Source: Nostoc sp. UHCC 0702
GTDB lineage: Bacteria > Cyanobacteriota > Cyanobacteriia > Cyanobacteriales > Nostocaceae
Direction: 5' to 3'
Assembly: GCA_017164015.1 (NCBI GenBank)
Contig: CP071065.1
Location: 7,531,501-7,595,500, forward strand
Length of the DNA: 64,000 bases
Shown here in pieces: positions 36,288 to 45,664 of the stretch (position 1 is its first letter; each line of letters begins with the position of its first letter). The notes beneath the pieces were generated by a model that saw only the letters and a list, made by a program, of their open reading frames with translations, was not told the origin of the DNA and did not search any database. A program made the position numbers and the translations under genes.

Positions 36288-37628
36288 ATGTCCTTTATTG
36301 CCATTGATAGGGTTAGTATCCAGCCCAACAGGCGTCCTCTGAACGACCAAAAAGTTGCTGAGTTGATGCAATCTATTAAGGCGAACGGACTCTTGAACCC
36401 CATAACCATCGATCAAAATTTCAATCTGATTGCAGGACTGCACCGCCTAACTGCTTGCAAGCTCTTGGGGCTGGAACAGATTGAATACCGGATTATGACT
36501 TGTGAAGACGAAGACCATGCCAGATTGGCTGAAATCGATGAAAACCTGATTCGTAATGAACTAGAAGCCTTAGAACGATCTGAACTCTGGCTAGAGAGAG
36601 ACCAAATCTTAGAACGGATAGGTCTGCGTGCTCAATCTGGAGAGAACCAATACACCAAAAAAGGGGGTGAATCAATTTCACCCCCTGGTAAAACGACAGT
36701 ACAACTAGCTCAAGAGGCAGGTTATAACAAGCGGACATATCAATTAGGAAAGCAAATTGCTAAAAATATTCACCCAGAAGTTAAGGAGGTGATTAAGAAA
36801 ACACCTGTTGCCAAGAGTCACTCCACTTTGTTAAAAATAGCCAGAGCGGGTAGTAAAGAGCGCGAGCAAGCAGAACAGGCAGAACAAAAAGCACAAGAAG
36901 CGAAGCGTCAGCAAAGGCAAGAAGAAATGGAAACACAAGCCAAGTTAGCAGCAGAGGCTAGAACTAAGCTCAAGGAACAGCAATTGATTGTACTACAAAG
37001 CTCTACTGCTCAAAAGCAGGCAAAACAGTGTATAAAATCTGCTAAGCCACAAGTTGAAAAAAAAATCAATGCTACTCCAATTCTACCAAGGGCAGAGTTA
37101 GGAGATGAGTGGATACTTGATAAGCATTTAGTTTACTGTGATGATACGGCTGAAGATAAATTTATTGACCTTCTTCCTTCCAATGCTGCTTTAGCGATCG
37201 CTACTCTTTCATCTGAGTGGAATCACGATTATCTCATTAATGAAGCTCACGTTGTTGCTGTGCTAGCTCGTGAAGGACACATCCAAGATTTTTGTGCTCG
37301 CCATCGTATGCCCTTTAGATTTGAGTGGGTCTTCGGTGAATTATATGTCGGGATTTACTCTCAAGCTCCCATTCTCAAACCAGAGAAGCCTGTTGGCATT
37401 GAGGGTGTAGAGGGAATTGTTGCTTATTTAATCAGTTTGTATACAAAACATGATAATTTTGTGATTGCACCTTTTTTGGGACATGCTGAAGTATTAATTG
37501 CTTGTGAAAGGATGGGACGCATCTGCTTTGCTGGTGACAAAGCCACAGAGAATGTTGACAGAGCGATCGCTCGGTGGCAAAAATGGACAGGACAAGAGGC
37601 GAAAAGAGAAAAACACTGTTATACCTAG
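36288..37628 (+). CDS. ParB-like nuclease-domain protein with degenerate methyltransferase domain
   Basis: From ATG 36288 (446 residues) the protein begins with a ParB/sulfiredoxin-type domain (IDRVSIQPNRRPLNDQKVAE, then NPITIDQNFNLIAGLHRLTA). A helical segment (ENLIRNELEALERSELWLER) and a coiled coil rich in Glu, Gln and Lys follow. The C-terminal part aligns with DNA N4/N6-methyltransferases of the kind often fused to ParB domains (WILDKHLVYCDDTAEDKF and the closing EVLIACERMGRICFAGDKAT). The catalytic DPPY is replaced by LSSEW, and the SAM-binding motif is altered to PFLGHAE. A dead methyltransferase acting in DNA binding or regulation is likely. Confidence 0.78.
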   Translation: MSFIAIDRVSIQPNRRPLNDQKVAELMQSIKANGLLNPITIDQNFNLIAGLHRLTACKLLGLEQIEYRIMTCEDEDHARLAEIDENLIRNELEALERSELWLERDQILERIGLRAQSGENQYTKKGGESISPPGKTTVQLAQEAGYNKRTYQLGKQIAKNIHPEVKEVIKKTPVAKSHSTLLKIARAGSKEREQAEQAEQKAQEAKRQQRQEEMETQAKLAAEARTKLKEQQLIVLQSSTAQKQAKQCIKSAKPQVEKKINATPILPRAELGDEWILDKHLVYCDDTAEDKFIDLLPSNAALAIATLSSEWNHDYLINEAHVVAVLAREGHIQDFCARHRMPFRFEWVFGELYVGIYSQAPILKPEKPVGIEGVEGIVAYLISLYTKHDNFVIAPFLGHAEVLIACERMGRICFAGDKATENVDRAIARWQKWTGQEAKREKHCYT

Positions 37629-37976
37629 AGGCTTTCAAATACAAAATATCCTATTGTCTATGTTGACAGTCAACCGTCAACAGTCAACCGTCAACAAAAT
37701 TAATTAGTTTTTACTAAGCGAGAGTTACGAAGATCTGAACTTTCGCTTCTTTAATATTGCAAGTCCAGCAGTCTATAATATCGTAATTCGTGAGGAGAAA
37801 CTATCACTAGAATTACTAAGACTGCTTTTTTTTGTTTTAAAAATCCGTTATAAGGCTCAGTAGGTAAAGCAAGGGAGGTAATTATACCTTCAATAATTGC
37901 AGGCAGACTAAGGAATTTTTGATGCACAAGTTAGAGAATTATCTATCGTCCACTTTACTTGGAGATGTACGGAAAT
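37629..37976. other. Intergenic region with short repeats
   Basis: A few GTCAACCGTCAACA heptamers lie at 37667-37697. The rest is AT-rich with no gene that I can support. Confidence 0.5.
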
Positions 37977-38288
37977 ATGGCATTTATTAAAGTTGATAAT
38001 ATGATCATTAATACCACTTATATTGCTGCTGTCAGGCTAGAAGGTCAAGACGCCTTTGGAGAAGAAAAAGTTTCTCTATTAATTGCAATTCCTACTTTTC
38101 CTGTGAATAAGCAAGAAAAGGCCTCTACCACTTCTACTAATTTTTATCAGTATGAATGGGTCGAATTTCATGGTTTTGCTGCCATTGCTCTGCAAGACTA
38201 CTTCAGCAGCTTTAACAATGTGATTGATTTAATGCCCCAAAATAACCGACGAGTGCTATCGAATTCTAAGGAATATTTGGGAAGTTAA
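37977..38288 (+). CDS. Hypothetical protein
   Basis: The 103-residue product (from ATG 37977; TTG 37959 and ATG 37965 are in frame) begins AFIKVDNMIINTTYIAAVRL, like a small beta-rich domain in which the first strand gives the cell a residue for membrane or surface interactions. The middle is polar and ends in a helix (LQDYFSSFNNVIDL). I do not recognise the family. GGAG lies 12 bases before ATG 37977. A hairpin follows 55 bases after the stop. Confidence 0.55.
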   Translation: MAFIKVDNMIINTTYIAAVRLEGQDAFGEEKVSLLIAIPTFPVNKQEKASTTSTNFYQYEWVEFHGFAAIALQDYFSSFNNVIDLMPQNNRRVLSNSKEYLGS

Positions 38289-38342
38289 GTTAAATCTCTA
38301 GCAAAAAAGGAATATTTACTCATGAAAGATGTGAGGTCTAAG

Positions 38343-38369
38343 GAATGTGGACTTATTTAATCCACATTC
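38343..38369. terminator. Bidirectional terminator hairpin
   Basis: GAATGTGGA (38343-38351) pairs with TCCACATTC (38361-38369), with A-rich and T-rich flanks extending the stem. It lies between two converging genes. Confidence 0.6.
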
Positions 38370-38423
38370 TTTAGTGTCTTTGGCATTATCATCTGTTATT
38401 AATATCCAAGAATGATCACAAAG

Positions 38424-39131
38424 CTAAGGCATAACGAAATATTCATACACCCCAGTGATGATAACCAGAGCTGCTGAAAGGATACCAGCCCGAAGTCCAG
38501 ATATCTTGGTCGTAAAGCGATCGCCTAGAAAGTAGCCGCCTGATATTCCTAACAAGCTGAGGGTAAAAACTAAAAAGGTGGTAATAGCCACATTTAAGTT
38601 GGAAATTCCACCACCCAATCCTGAACCTAGATTATTGAGAGTCAAGCCAAACGCCAGAGCAATAGATTCTTGCACATCAATATAACCTGAGCGGTCTACA
38701 TCTGCTTTTTCAGGATGTTCCAAGAATTTTTCGTAAGAAAACTCTTGCAAGAATTCTTGAGAAAATTCTTGTGATAAATCGCCGTGGGAGCTATTAGATA
38801 TGGCCCGGTTTGAACCTGCTGCAACTAAAAAACTCATTTCTTGACGCATCCTGACTTTTCGACGTTGGCGTTTGAGTGTTTTCCAAATACTCCAAATTCC
38901 GACGGCTATCAAGATAAAGCTACCCAATACATTGGCGACATTTACAGACAAGTAATTCTTAATGTCATTCCCGACGGAAATCGCCAGATATGTGCCAGAT
39001 GCAGAAATTAAACCAATAAATAGGTTAGTAAGCCAGCCGATTTGGATTTTTTTAATTCCGTAAGCGATACCAACCGCAAAATTATCGACGTTAACCGCGA
39101 TCGCAAGTAATAAAGCAGATAGGATATGCAT
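38424..39131 (-). CDS. MntP/YtaF-like membrane transporter with EF-hand loop
   Basis: The 235-residue protein has six membrane helices in two halves, each with the family signature: AIAVNVDNFAVGIAYG (10-25) and LAFGLTLNNLGSGLGGGI (159-176). MntP exports Mn2+; YtaF is a related Bacillus protein. The central cytoplasmic loop holds a repeated QEF stretch (120-131) and then DVDRSGYIDVQE (144-155), which fits the 12-residue EF-hand calcium loop at positions 1, 3, 5, 9 and 12. Manganese or another divalent cation is the likely cargo, perhaps gated by Ca2+. Confidence 0.8.
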   Translation of the reverse strand: MHILSALLLAIAVNVDNFAVGIAYGIKKIQIGWLTNLFIGLISASGTYLAISVGNDIKNYLSVNVANVLGSFILIAVGIWSIWKTLKRQRRKVRMRQEMSFLVAAGSNRAISNSSHGDLSQEFSQEFLQEFSYEKFLEHPEKADVDRSGYIDVQESIALAFGLTLNNLGSGLGGGISNLNVAITTFLVFTLSLLGISGGYFLGDRFTTKISGLRAGILSAALVIITGVYEYFVMP

Positions 39132-39169
39132 ATAAAGGATGAAGAAGTGAAAATTGTTGAACAGTAGAG

Positions 39170-39829
39170 TTACATCAGTCCAGAAATAATGCTGATCGTT
39201 AGAGTGAGAATGACGCTGTAGAAAAAGAATGACATCACTGTATGTCCTAAAGCTAGTCGTCGCATGGCAGATGAGACAAGTGCTGTGTCCGAAGTCTGGG
39301 AGGTCATACCCAGAGTAAATGTGAAATACATAAAGTCTAAATAGTCAGGCGGTTTTCCACTAGAAAAATCTAGCCCTCCTATATATTCTGCCTCTGGAGC
39401 AAAAGAATGCTTACGGTAATAAAATGCGGCATAATGTAGCACAAAAGTAGTGTGCATCAGCAGCCAAGAGCAGATAATTGCCACTATGGACAGCCCAACC
39501 TCAGCAGTAAAACTATCTTTATGTTTTGCTAGCACTGCTGCAATAATAAACAAACTAGCAAAAGCTATAAAAACAACCAAAATAAAAATTGCCAAATGGT
39601 CAATTTCCTGTCGCTGTGCGCGATGGCGTGTCTGTTCATGATTCGCGCCAATCATCATTAAACCCACTAGTATTAAAAAACATAAAATTCCTGTATCCCA
39701 AGCGGCAAGCAGGCGAAATTCCAAGCTTGCAGGCGATATCAACATAAAAACGACCCCGGCCAGTACCAACGATAACAGCAAACGAGGTTTAGAATTTTCA
39801 ATCAGACTAAGTAAAATGCCAAATTCCAT
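39170..39829 (-). CDS. DUF1345 membrane protein
   Basis: The product (219 residues from ATG 39829, with GGGAGA seven bases upstream) has five to six membrane helices and the DUF1345 signatures AQRQEIDHLAIFILVVFIAF, LLMHTTFVLHYAAFYYR and YLDFMYFTFTLGMTSQTSD. The family has no known role. The last motif resembles pore-lining sequence of small channels, as a guess. It lies 35 bases downstream of a second DUF1345 gene, 43% or so alike by eye. Confidence 0.85.
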   Translation of the reverse strand: MEFGILLSLIENSKPRLLLSLVLAGVVFMLISPASLEFRLLAAWDTGILCFLILVGLMMIGANHEQTRHRAQRQEIDHLAIFILVVFIAFASLFIIAAVLAKHKDSFTAEVGLSIVAIICSWLLMHTTFVLHYAAFYYRKHSFAPEAEYIGGLDFSSGKPPDYLDFMYFTFTLGMTSQTSDTALVSSAMRRLALGHTVMSFFFYSVILTLTISIISGLM

Positions 39830-39863
39830 AACTTTTTCTCCCAATCATCATTAATCCACCGCT

Positions 39864-40634
39864 TTAAATCAGCCCCGATGCCACATTCACGCCCGAACCT
39901 AAAATCACCATGTAGAAGAAAAAAGAAATCATTCCATGTCCTATAGCAAGCCTTCGCATTCCGAAGGCTGGAAGCGAAATATCTGAAGTTTGAGCTGTCA
40001 TGCCTATGGTGAAGGAGAAATACATAAAGTCCCAGTAGTCAGGTAACTCATCCCCTGGAAAACTCAAGCCGCCAACATATCCTATCTCCTCGTTCAAGAA
40101 ATCTGGATGGTAGTAGCAGGTGGCATAGTGAAGCGCAAACATAGTGTGAGTCAGAAACCAAGAACAGATCACAGCTACTAAAGACAGCGCAATTTGCAGT
40201 GCTAAGGCAGATTCAGGAATATTTTTGCTGTCGTTAATTGCTTGCATTAGCCCAATCGCAAAGATACTTGTACAGGCAGTAATGACTACTAAAAGAAAAA
40301 CAGCTAAATGCTGAGCTTCTTGGCGTTGAGCGCGATAACGCGTTTTTTGGGGAGTTGCACTGCACATCATTAATACTACTAATGTCAAAAAGCAGAAAAC
40401 TCCTAAAATCCAAGCTGTGAGGATGCGATTGGCTAAATGTATGGTATTTGGCAGTCGTAAAAAAACTGTCATTGCCAACATAATACTTAACCCCAGGCGG
40501 CTTTTTGAATCTAAATGCGACAAACTATGTCCAATTGAAAGACCAGTCATCAATACTCTACTCTTCGACTTCAGAGGAGATTTAGTATTTTGATGGGGTT
40601 CAGGATCAGGTGTCTTGTGTTGTGTAGTTGTCAC
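39864..40634 (-). CDS. DUF1345 membrane protein
   Basis: The 256-residue protein (GTG start) is a longer paralogue of its neighbour, with the same AQRQEAQHLAVFLLV, HTMFALHYATCYY and YWDFMYFSFTIGMTAQTSD motifs and a polar N-terminal tail (HKTPDPEPHQNTKSP). The two genes form a tandem pair and run toward the MntP/YtaF-like gene. Met30 is an alternative start. The role is unknown. Confidence 0.83.
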   Translation of the reverse strand: MTTTQHKTPDPEPHQNTKSPLKSKSRVLMTGLSIGHSLSHLDSKSRLGLSIMLAMTVFLRLPNTIHLANRILTAWILGVFCFLTLVVLMMCSATPQKTRYRAQRQEAQHLAVFLLVVITACTSIFAIGLMQAINDSKNIPESALALQIALSLVAVICSWFLTHTMFALHYATCYYHPDFLNEEIGYVGGLSFPGDELPDYWDFMYFSFTIGMTAQTSDISLPAFGMRRLAIGHGMISFFFYMVILGSGVNVASGLI

Positions 40635-41469
40635 AGTTTTTACATCTCATCTATTTTTCTGAATATGAAATACTGTTTTAATAGGTCTTGATTGATATTT
40701 GGCTGGGCGATCGCTTCCTAACTATCAAGAAAGCTACATTACGGACACCAGCCATCGAAAAGCCTATTAAATTCAGTAAATTATTGCTTGTCTATTACAA
40801 TTACGGGCTATTAATGATACCTTAATGCCGTAAATACTTAATAGCTGTTGGTCTTCACTATGAGAGAAGAGTACAAAATCTGGTTACGCTTAAAAAGATT
40901 ATATGATACGAGCTTCAAAATAACAAAAATATCTCAACTCATTTTTACCTATTATTCTATTAACAATATCAATCATCACTCATTATTGATGGCATAACGA
41001 AAAGCTATTAATCTTAGCTGATTTGAGAGGTTGCATAACCATTAACATTGTGCCATCAATGCTGGAGACATAGTACTTTGAGCGATCGCCACAAATGACA
41101 CATACCAGACAATACTACTAGTAGTATTAAGTAAGATTACAGTAAATTGTAATCTTATGTATAGATATACTGACTAATATTTATAGACTTAACAATTTTT
41201 CATTAATACAGCATCTTAATTACTTGTATCATTGGTAGGTATGGATGTAGAATCTAATTCAAGAAGAGATTCTTCCTACCTGCTAATATGTTTCGTACAA
41301 CCACCGTCAAGGGCGTGCAGTGTTCTGTTCCCATTTTTCTATACATGGTTTAATGAGGTAAAGCTAACTCAGACCTGATGATGTTTGGAAATCGATACCG
41401 TCATATGTAGCGCATGGTGGCAAATACGAATCATGATTAGCGATATACCTTTTTTGGAGACTATGTAGA
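40635..41469. other. Intergenic region with an 18-base palindrome
   Basis: There is no gene I can support in this 835-base AT-rich stretch between divergent genes. A perfect palindrome, aatactactagtagtatt, lies at 41111-41128 and could be the binding site of a dimeric repressor serving one or both sides. Confidence 0.45.
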
Positions 41470-41781
41470 ATGTTTGAACTAGAAGCTTTATTGCTAGGAC
41501 TAGAGCCAATAACTGCTGCGGTAATTGGTCTTGGGGCACTAGCTATTGCACCTATTATTGGTGCTGTAGATGCTGCGACGGGTAGCAATTTATCTGACTC
41601 AGCGCGTTCAACAGCTAAGACTGGATTAGTTTGGGCTTTTGAAGCCTTTGACAAAGTGCAAGCTAGCGCTGCTGAAGCTTCTGAATCCTTCCAGGATTTG
41701 ATTGCAGAAGCCAAATCTGATATTAGGTCTTCCAAGAATGGCAAAAGTGAAGTAGCTCCTCGTGAGGTAACGATTGGGTAA
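41470..41781 (+). CDS. DUF5132-like small membrane-associated protein
   Basis: The 103-residue product has a hydrophobic, Gly/Ala-rich N-terminal half (GLEPITAAVIGLGALAIAPI) and an amphipathic helical C-terminal half (FEAFDKVQASAAEASESFQD). This two-part form is that of DUF5132 proteins, whose role is not known. GGAG lies about ten bases before the ATG. It sits between the DUF1345 genes and the P-ATPase-related genes. Confidence 0.65.
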   Translation: MFELEALLLGLEPITAAVIGLGALAIAPIIGAVDAATGSNLSDSARSTAKTGLVWAFEAFDKVQASAAEASESFQDLIAEAKSDIRSSKNGKSEVAPREVTIG

Positions 41782-42224
41782 GCCTTAAAGAGTAGGCAGT
41801 TGCTCAATTGTGAAAAGTTACAAAGGCTGATGACTTGTCGTTTAGTCGAAAAAATAGGAGTGTGAAGGAGTAAGAGTGTAGAGGTGTAGGGTAACTCCAT
41901 TAATTAAATTGAGGCGGCTCAAACCTTTTGAGTCTTGGGGTTACATAGCCTTTCCCCTAAACCTTATATTCTCAAACTCTTACACCCCTTTTCGGTCAGT
42001 CGTCAGTCTTTATTTTTCTAAGATTAAAGATTTTGCGGAATATGGCAGTTATTCTATAGATGCAATTTCTATAGATAGGCGTTGCTAAATCAAGAATTGA
42101 AGGGGAGTAATTCTTAAAGTCTCTCTCCTATAAGGAGCTACGATGTATAGACAAAGTGGTTCAATTAGCCAAAATTTTTGGGAAACTTCACCTTATCCTA
42201 GAGAAATATCTCTCCAAGCCTAAA
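41782..42224. other. Intergenic region
   Basis: No gene is seen. The frame on the minus strand (41364-41900) is the antisense of the DUF5132-like gene. Confidence 0.45.
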
Positions 42225-42388
42225 TACGGTGTACAAACAAGTCGAATTACGCCCCTTAATCCCCCTTATCAACGGGGGAAACAGAAAATTTAGTTCCCTC
42301 CCCTTGATAAAGGGAGGGTTAGGGTGGGGTAAAACTAACGCTAAAACCTTAGTTAATCAATTATTTTCAGACTTGTGTATACACCGTA
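42225..42388. mobile_element. Miniature inverted-repeat element
   Basis: The ends tacggtgtacaaacaagtc and gacttgtgtatacaccgta are inverted with three differences. The interior has the widespread 'cccccttatcaacggggg' and 'ccctccccttgataaagggaggg' palindromes. A further partial end (acttgtatatacacggt) lies at about 42491. The frame at 42229-42459 is a translation of this element. Confidence 0.7.
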
Positions 42389-42627
42389 GTTGCTTAAGGA
42401 GAGGTAAAGGTTTTTGCACAGCAAAAAGCGAGGGTGGGGTTTTTGTAGATTGTGGATAACCTAGCAAACTATCAAATTGCTTGGAAACATACTTGTATAT
42501 ACACGGTGGCCTATAAGTGGGGGGTGAGAATACGTTGCAACATGAGCAACGCTATATTAACCTTCTCTGTGTATCTGGAGCGTGGGCAAACCATACCGTC
42601 ATTCAGCAACGTCGGTAACTGCTATTG

Positions 42628-42864
42628 ATGACAACAATTACTTTCTCTCAAATAGACATCGTGCTTGATAATCCAGATTTCTTAAACGTGCGTCAATTAG
42701 CATTTGCTCTTGCCCTTGGCCCCTTGGGTTTGCTGCTGCTATTCTTTATTCTTGACGTTACACTGCCTCACGGTAAATTATTGCAAGTTTCAGAGCGATC
42801 GTGCTTGACAAGTGAGATGACAGCAAGTGTCGCAACGCTGAACACAAATAAGTGCGATAATTGA
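42628..42864 (+). CDS. Small single-pass membrane protein
   Basis: The 78-residue product has one strong membrane segment (about 28-50, FALALGPLGLLLLFFILDVT) after a polar start, then a polar tail rich in Ser and Thr. ATG 42628 is used; a TTG just before is in frame. I do not recognise the family, and no conserved motif supports it beyond the clean membrane segment. Confidence 0.45.
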   Translation: MTTITFSQIDIVLDNPDFLNVRQLAFALALGPLGLLLLFFILDVTLPHGKLLQVSERSCLTSEMTASVATLNTNKCDN

Positions 42865-43417
42865 CATACTCTCATCACTAACTAATGGTGTAGTTTTTAG
42901 TTTAGGTTGAACTGAGTTCAACCTAACAAATCAAAAAAATTGTGTTATGCAAAGCAACACACTCACTCAATCTACAAATTTTTAACAGTTATCAGTGTCT
43001 CCATTCGAGTTGCTCGTTTCCCAGCATACGCAGTTTGCAGCTGATAAGCTCTAAAGCCGATCTAAATTGCATAATCACCTCTTAAGGTCGTTGACCGATG
43101 ACAGTCATCAATTATCAGGAGCCAGCGCCGTGGTGAGGCAGTCCGATCTTGGGGGTTTCCCCCAGGAGGAACTGCCGAAAGGGTTTCCCGACTTGAGGCG
43201 ACTGGCGTTCATCAGTCAACACAATTAGATATGCAATTTAAATGCACATTAGCTTAACTGTTCACTGAATTGATAGTCAAATCTCCAGTACTTGATGCAC
43301 AGGCAGATTATCCATCACCCCGGTTGTAGAGCAGCCGGGGTGAAATAACTTCTTGGACATAGGACACAAAGAGAATTTTTAATTTTCTTCTGCCTATATA
43401 GTGATGGAACAGTAATC
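42865..43417. other. Intergenic region with repeat and hairpin
   Basis: A repeat of about 90 bases runs from 43120 (gagccagcgccgtggtgagg) to 43210 and resembles the inverse of the one at 44083-44266. A strong hairpin, TCACCCCGG (43315-43323) with CCGGGGTGA (43335-43343), lies 75 bases before the next gene, in its leader or as a terminator. 'gatgacagtcatc' near 43097 is also found at 62141. Confidence 0.55.
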
Positions 43418-43780
43418 ATGGTAAACATATTTCCACGAATTCCATTCTCAAAATTTAAGATTGGTAAATGGGGTACTAAAATAGAAGACGAGAAGTGGAT
43501 ATCTTCACAACCGATCGCCACAACAACAGCAGCAGTTATGGAGATTTTAGCAACTGTACCTAGAATTGCATATTGCCGGCCAAACTTGATTAAACATTCT
43601 CAGTCTAAGTTTATCCTCAGAGATGCCACTGTAGTTAAAACCTGGACAAGCCCATTTTTTAGAGACGATTATATATTTTTAGCTGATCCTGATGGAAAAA
43701 TGATCTATGGCGGCTGTGTTTGGAAATACAAAGAACAACTCAAAGATGCCATAGAACTAATTAGCAGAAGGTTTACTTAG
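43418..43780 (+). CDS. Hypothetical protein
   Basis: The 120-residue product has no signal peptide or membrane segment. Its middle (TTAAVMEILATVPRIAYCRP) looks helical, and the C-terminal half (TWTSPFFRDDYIFLADPDGK, MIYGGCVWKYKEQLKDAIEL) has a beta-hairpin pattern. I do not recognise the family. It is flanked on both sides by related repeats. Confidence 0.55.
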   Translation: MVNIFPRIPFSKFKIGKWGTKIEDEKWISSQPIATTTAAVMEILATVPRIAYCRPNLIKHSQSKFILRDATVVKTWTSPFFRDDYIFLADPDGKMIYGGCVWKYKEQLKDAIELISRRFT

Positions 43781-44082
43781 TAATACCGTTTCTCTACGAA
43801 GTTGTACTATATCTAACTCCCGCCTTCGGCGTCCTCCCCTGACCGGGACTATAGGGAGGTAGAATTAAGCGCATCTTTACATAGAATTGGTAGAAGATTT
43901 TTCATCATAAATCTGCAAAATTTATTTTTTGGCTCAATTATTCGAGTTTTTTGAATAATGAAAAAGTTGTTTGCTGGTTTACATAAATTTCAAACCAATT
44001 ATTTCAAAGAACACCGAGGCTTATTTGAGCATCTTGGGCATGAACAACACCCTAGAGCGTTATTCATTACCTAACGTTAACG

Positions 44083-44266
44083 CCCGAAGTTGTCACAACT
44101 GGGGGAACCCCCGCAAGGCACTTCTCTTCGGAAGCTGGCGCTCCGACGCCAGTTGCTACCCTGCGGGAAGCTGCCCTACGGGCATCTACAAGTCGGCAAA
44201 ACCGCCCACAGCGCTGTCTCCCCAACGCACCGGCTCGACTTTTCGCTGCGCCTCTGCGTGAGATAA
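44083..44266. repeat. Complex intergenic repeat
   Basis: The 180-base GC-rich block is full of short palindromes (gaagctggcgctccgacgccagttgc, gcgggaagctgccctacgggc) and shares stretches, inverted, with 43120-43210 (gccagcgc, gggtttcccc, cgacttg, actggcg). Frames inside are repeat translations. The stretch between 43781 and 44355 holds no gene besides this. Confidence 0.6.
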
Positions 44267-44355
44267 GAAAATATTTATGCAAGAGGTCTATTACTTAATG
44301 ATTTCTTCATTGACTGTCAACACTTGCAAGCGCTCCCAGAGCGTTCCTAGAGTAA

Positions 44356-45510
44356 CTAATTTTGAGCAGATTCTTGTTCACCAGACTCGCTGTTCACTAT
44401 TACTTCTTTCTCAAGTATTTCTGTAACAGCCGAGCCAATTTTTTCGCCCATATCTTTACCAATTACTCCACCCTCTTGTCCCAACAAAACCTCACCGACA
44501 ATTTCTCCCACAATCTCACCAATTTTTCCTCCTGTTATTTCACCCGCCGAGACTTCTATTTGTTCTTGCGTTTCTAGCTCAGGGTGCTTTTGTGCCTCTA
44601 GGTGATTGACGTGTTCGGCTTGTTTACCTAAATCCTCTCCCAAGATTGCACCCACGACAGTGCCAACTTCTTCACCAACAACCATTCCTATCGGCCCTGC
44701 AAGTACACCCCCTACAGTTTCGCCGACAATTCCTCCCACTACTTCACCTAGCACTTCACTTCCAACTTTTTCTACTTCCGTCTGCATCCTCTGTTCTTGA
44801 GGATTAGACTGATCCGTACTTACAGTTAGCTCCGTTGGGCAAAAGATTTTTGAGACACTATCATAAGTCCAAGCAATGCTGTTTGGGTCTTTTTTCTGGC
44901 TCCACTGCTTAAAGTCTGGTTTTGACTTATATCGGCTTAAAGCTTTAGGATGTACGTCTAAACGCCTTGCTAAAGCTGATGTTTGCAACGGTGTTACATC
45001 AGAATTTGCCTGTTCTGTAACAGTATCTACTAACTCATCCTTGGTTTGGGCGTCCTCAACCGTTGATATCTCTGGCGTAGATAAATCTTGTTGAACTTCA
45101 TTGCTCGGTGGCTCAATTGCTGGAGTCGTCTCATCTTCCCAAGGGTCTTTATCTGGGTTAATCTGTTCCATGCTATAAGCAAACGACTCTTGTACAACTC
45201 CTGTTGAAACCCCCGATGATTTCTCTTCTACTACTGCTAGTTCTGGCGTAGGAGGTGGGGATGGCGGCTGGGGAGAAGCCACTTGTGCGATCGCTTCTTC
45301 AAGATGAGTCTGCATCAGGGCACATGAAACAAACTTATATTTATAAGTGACAATCATTGACTCAGCTAGAGGGTTAATCCGAACATTGGTAACATAGTTC
45401 AACGACTCAACCCGCTTTTGCAATTTACTGGCATACTCTGCTTCCTCAGCTAATAGGGGAATCCGGATGCGAATCCGTCCTTCAACAGCATGAACAATTT
45501 GATAATCCAT
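44356..45510 (-). CDS. HMA-like module fused to glycine-zipper domain
   Basis: From ATG 45510 (384 residues) it begins with the same module as the P-type ATPases nearby (DYQIVHAVEGRIRIRIPLLA, 2-57), with no CxxC. A Pro-rich and acidic linker follows. The next 50-residue domain (LARRLDVHPKALSRYKSKPD, FKQWSQKKDPNSIAW) recurs in cyanobacterial proteins and looks like a helix-turn-helix. The C-terminal third is a glycine zipper (VGGIVGETVGGVLAGPIGMV, repeated in GGKIGEIVGEIVGEVLLG) that could insert into a membrane. No ATPase domain is present. It may regulate or assemble with the neighbouring pumps. Confidence 0.8.
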   Translation of the reverse strand: MDYQIVHAVEGRIRIRIPLLAEEAEYASKLQKRVESLNYVTNVRINPLAESMIVTYKYKFVSCALMQTHLEEAIAQVASPQPPSPPPTPELAVVEEKSSGVSTGVVQESFAYSMEQINPDKDPWEDETTPAIEPPSNEVQQDLSTPEISTVEDAQTKDELVDTVTEQANSDVTPLQTSALARRLDVHPKALSRYKSKPDFKQWSQKKDPNSIAWTYDSVSKIFCPTELTVSTDQSNPQEQRMQTEVEKVGSEVLGEVVGGIVGETVGGVLAGPIGMVVGEEVGTVVGAILGEDLGKQAEHVNHLEAQKHPELETQEQIEVSAGEITGGKIGEIVGEIVGEVLLGQEGGVIGKDMGEKIGSAVTEILEKEVIVNSESGEQESAQN

Positions 45511-45664
45511 AGCGGATTTGTCTAATATCAACAATTTTAAGCTGGGGTGAAAAGTTGTGTTCCAAGAATGGAACGCAGTCCGTACATATCCTTTCTGGGG
45601 ATTTATTTAAGGTAGGGACGCAAGACCTTACGCCCCTAGTTATCTCTAATTCGTTAAACTTACT

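Noticed and set aside
41364..41900. 178-residue minus-strand frame
   Set aside because: It is antisense to the DUF5132-like gene and continues into repeats; the plus-strand gene has a good start and ribosome site.
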